NCBI GenBank assembly: GCA_030690755.1
Contig: JAUYGA010000213.1
Span: 1-12,706 of the forward strand
Reading direction: 5' to 3'
DNA length: 12,706 bases
Source of the DNA: Nanobdellota archaeon
GTDB taxonomy: Archaea; Nanobdellota; Nanobdellia; Woesearchaeales; JAUYGA01
The translations under genes and the position numbers were made by a program. The notes under the pieces are model-generated. The model ran no database searches and was not told the DNA's origin. It worked only from the letters and a program-made list of their open reading frames with translations. How positions within the stretch are numbered: position 1 is the stretch's first letter; every line of letters starts with the position of its first letter. Shown here piece after piece: positions 12,365-12,706 of this stretch.

Positions 12365-12706
12365 ATGAAAGGAATTGACCTAAACGCTGCTGAAATGAAA
12401 AGACAAGTGGCAGCTTTTTACAACGCAGATGGAAATTCAGCATTATATTCTATTAATGTAGAACAGCTTATTCCTGAATATATGAAAATGCTTTCTGTCA
12501 TTGTCGATGTGATAAAAGCGCAGGATTATACCGGCACAAAGTTCGCAGACATGGGCTGCGGAAATGGAACTCTTGATGAGATGCTTCTTAAAAACATGCA
12601 TTCTATAAAAGTACACTGCGTAGACTCTTCAAAAGGTATGCTGGATATTGCAAGAAGAAACCTTGAAAACTACCCTGGGAGAGTTGAATTTTTCCAAAAT
12701 GATATC
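12365..12706 (+). CDS. SAM-dependent methyltransferase, cut by the window end
   Basis: The frame is open for 114 codons from the ATG at 12365 to the window edge. FADMGCGNGTL (about 61-71, Asp63) is the SAM loop. VHCVDSSKGMLDIARRNLE follows at about 82-100, with Asp86 at the ribose-binding position, then RVEFFQNDI at the edge. An N-terminal helical cap precedes these. The short leader of about 9 nt follows from the TATA box at 12326-12333. It diverges from the five-gene operon that also ends in a methyltransferase, so it may act in the same pathway. The acceptor and C-terminal half are not visible. Confidence 0.85.
   Translation, partial: MKGIDLNAAEMKRQVAAFYNADGNSALYSINVEQLIPEYMKMLSVIVDVIKAQDYTGTKFADMGCGNGTLDEMLLKNMHSIKVHCVDSSKGMLDIARRNLENYPGRVEFFQNDI

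Noticed and set aside
1..12706. CRISPR array, tRNA genes, replication origin or known insertion sequence
   Set aside because: No regularly spaced repeats, no tRNA cloverleaf, no transposase or integrase frame and no origin-type repeat cluster were found on either strand.

Overview
The window looks archaeal. Most genes have an A/T-rich TATA box (TTTATAAA, TTTATATA or TTTAAATA type) centred about 26-27 bp before a start codon, so their mRNAs would be leaderless or nearly so. Some operon-internal or longer-leader genes instead carry a Shine-Dalgarno sequence. The DNA is A+T-rich and the genes are short and tightly packed. A DPANN-type archaeon (for example Woesearchaeota or Pacearchaeota) is my best guess, but this is inference from style and gene content, not from a marker gene.

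Layout. 1-640: the start of a leftward gene at the window edge, a 13-bp inverted repeat, and a cheR gene reduced to its N-terminal domain. 638-2539: an APC amino-acid permease fused to a C-terminal methyltransferase-like domain. 2578-2725: a G+C-rich (88 of 148 bases) palindromic element between convergent genes. 2836-3729 (-): a membrane-anchored NERD nuclease-domain protein. 3954-5204 (-): an endonuclease/exonuclease/phosphatase-fold hydrolase followed by an unknown protein. These are transcribed divergently from a small membrane protein (5308-5745) across a strikingly symmetric promoter. 5847-6767: thioredoxin reductase with an altered pyridine-nucleotide site. 6836-7852: a fic gene (-) bracketed by two inverted copies of a palindromic unit of about 47 bp. 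7937-8488: a winged-helix plus MNT-type nucleotidyltransferase with an operator-like repeat, followed by a 13-codon stub.

The right third (8537-12253, -) is one compact operon: kinase-like protein, GT-B glycosyltransferase-like protein, a 17-codon mini-ORF, an ADP-ribosyltransferase-fold candidate, an isochorismatase-family cysteine hydrolase and a SAM methyltransferase. Junctions are 4-bp overlaps or short gaps. A second methyltransferase (12365 to the window end) diverges from it over a shared control region. This combination is not a pathway I recognise and is the best candidate for an undescribed system: a small-molecule or macromolecule modification pathway, possibly NAD-linked. The fic cassette and the operon's duplicated gene-start sequence are the most unusual DNA-level structures.
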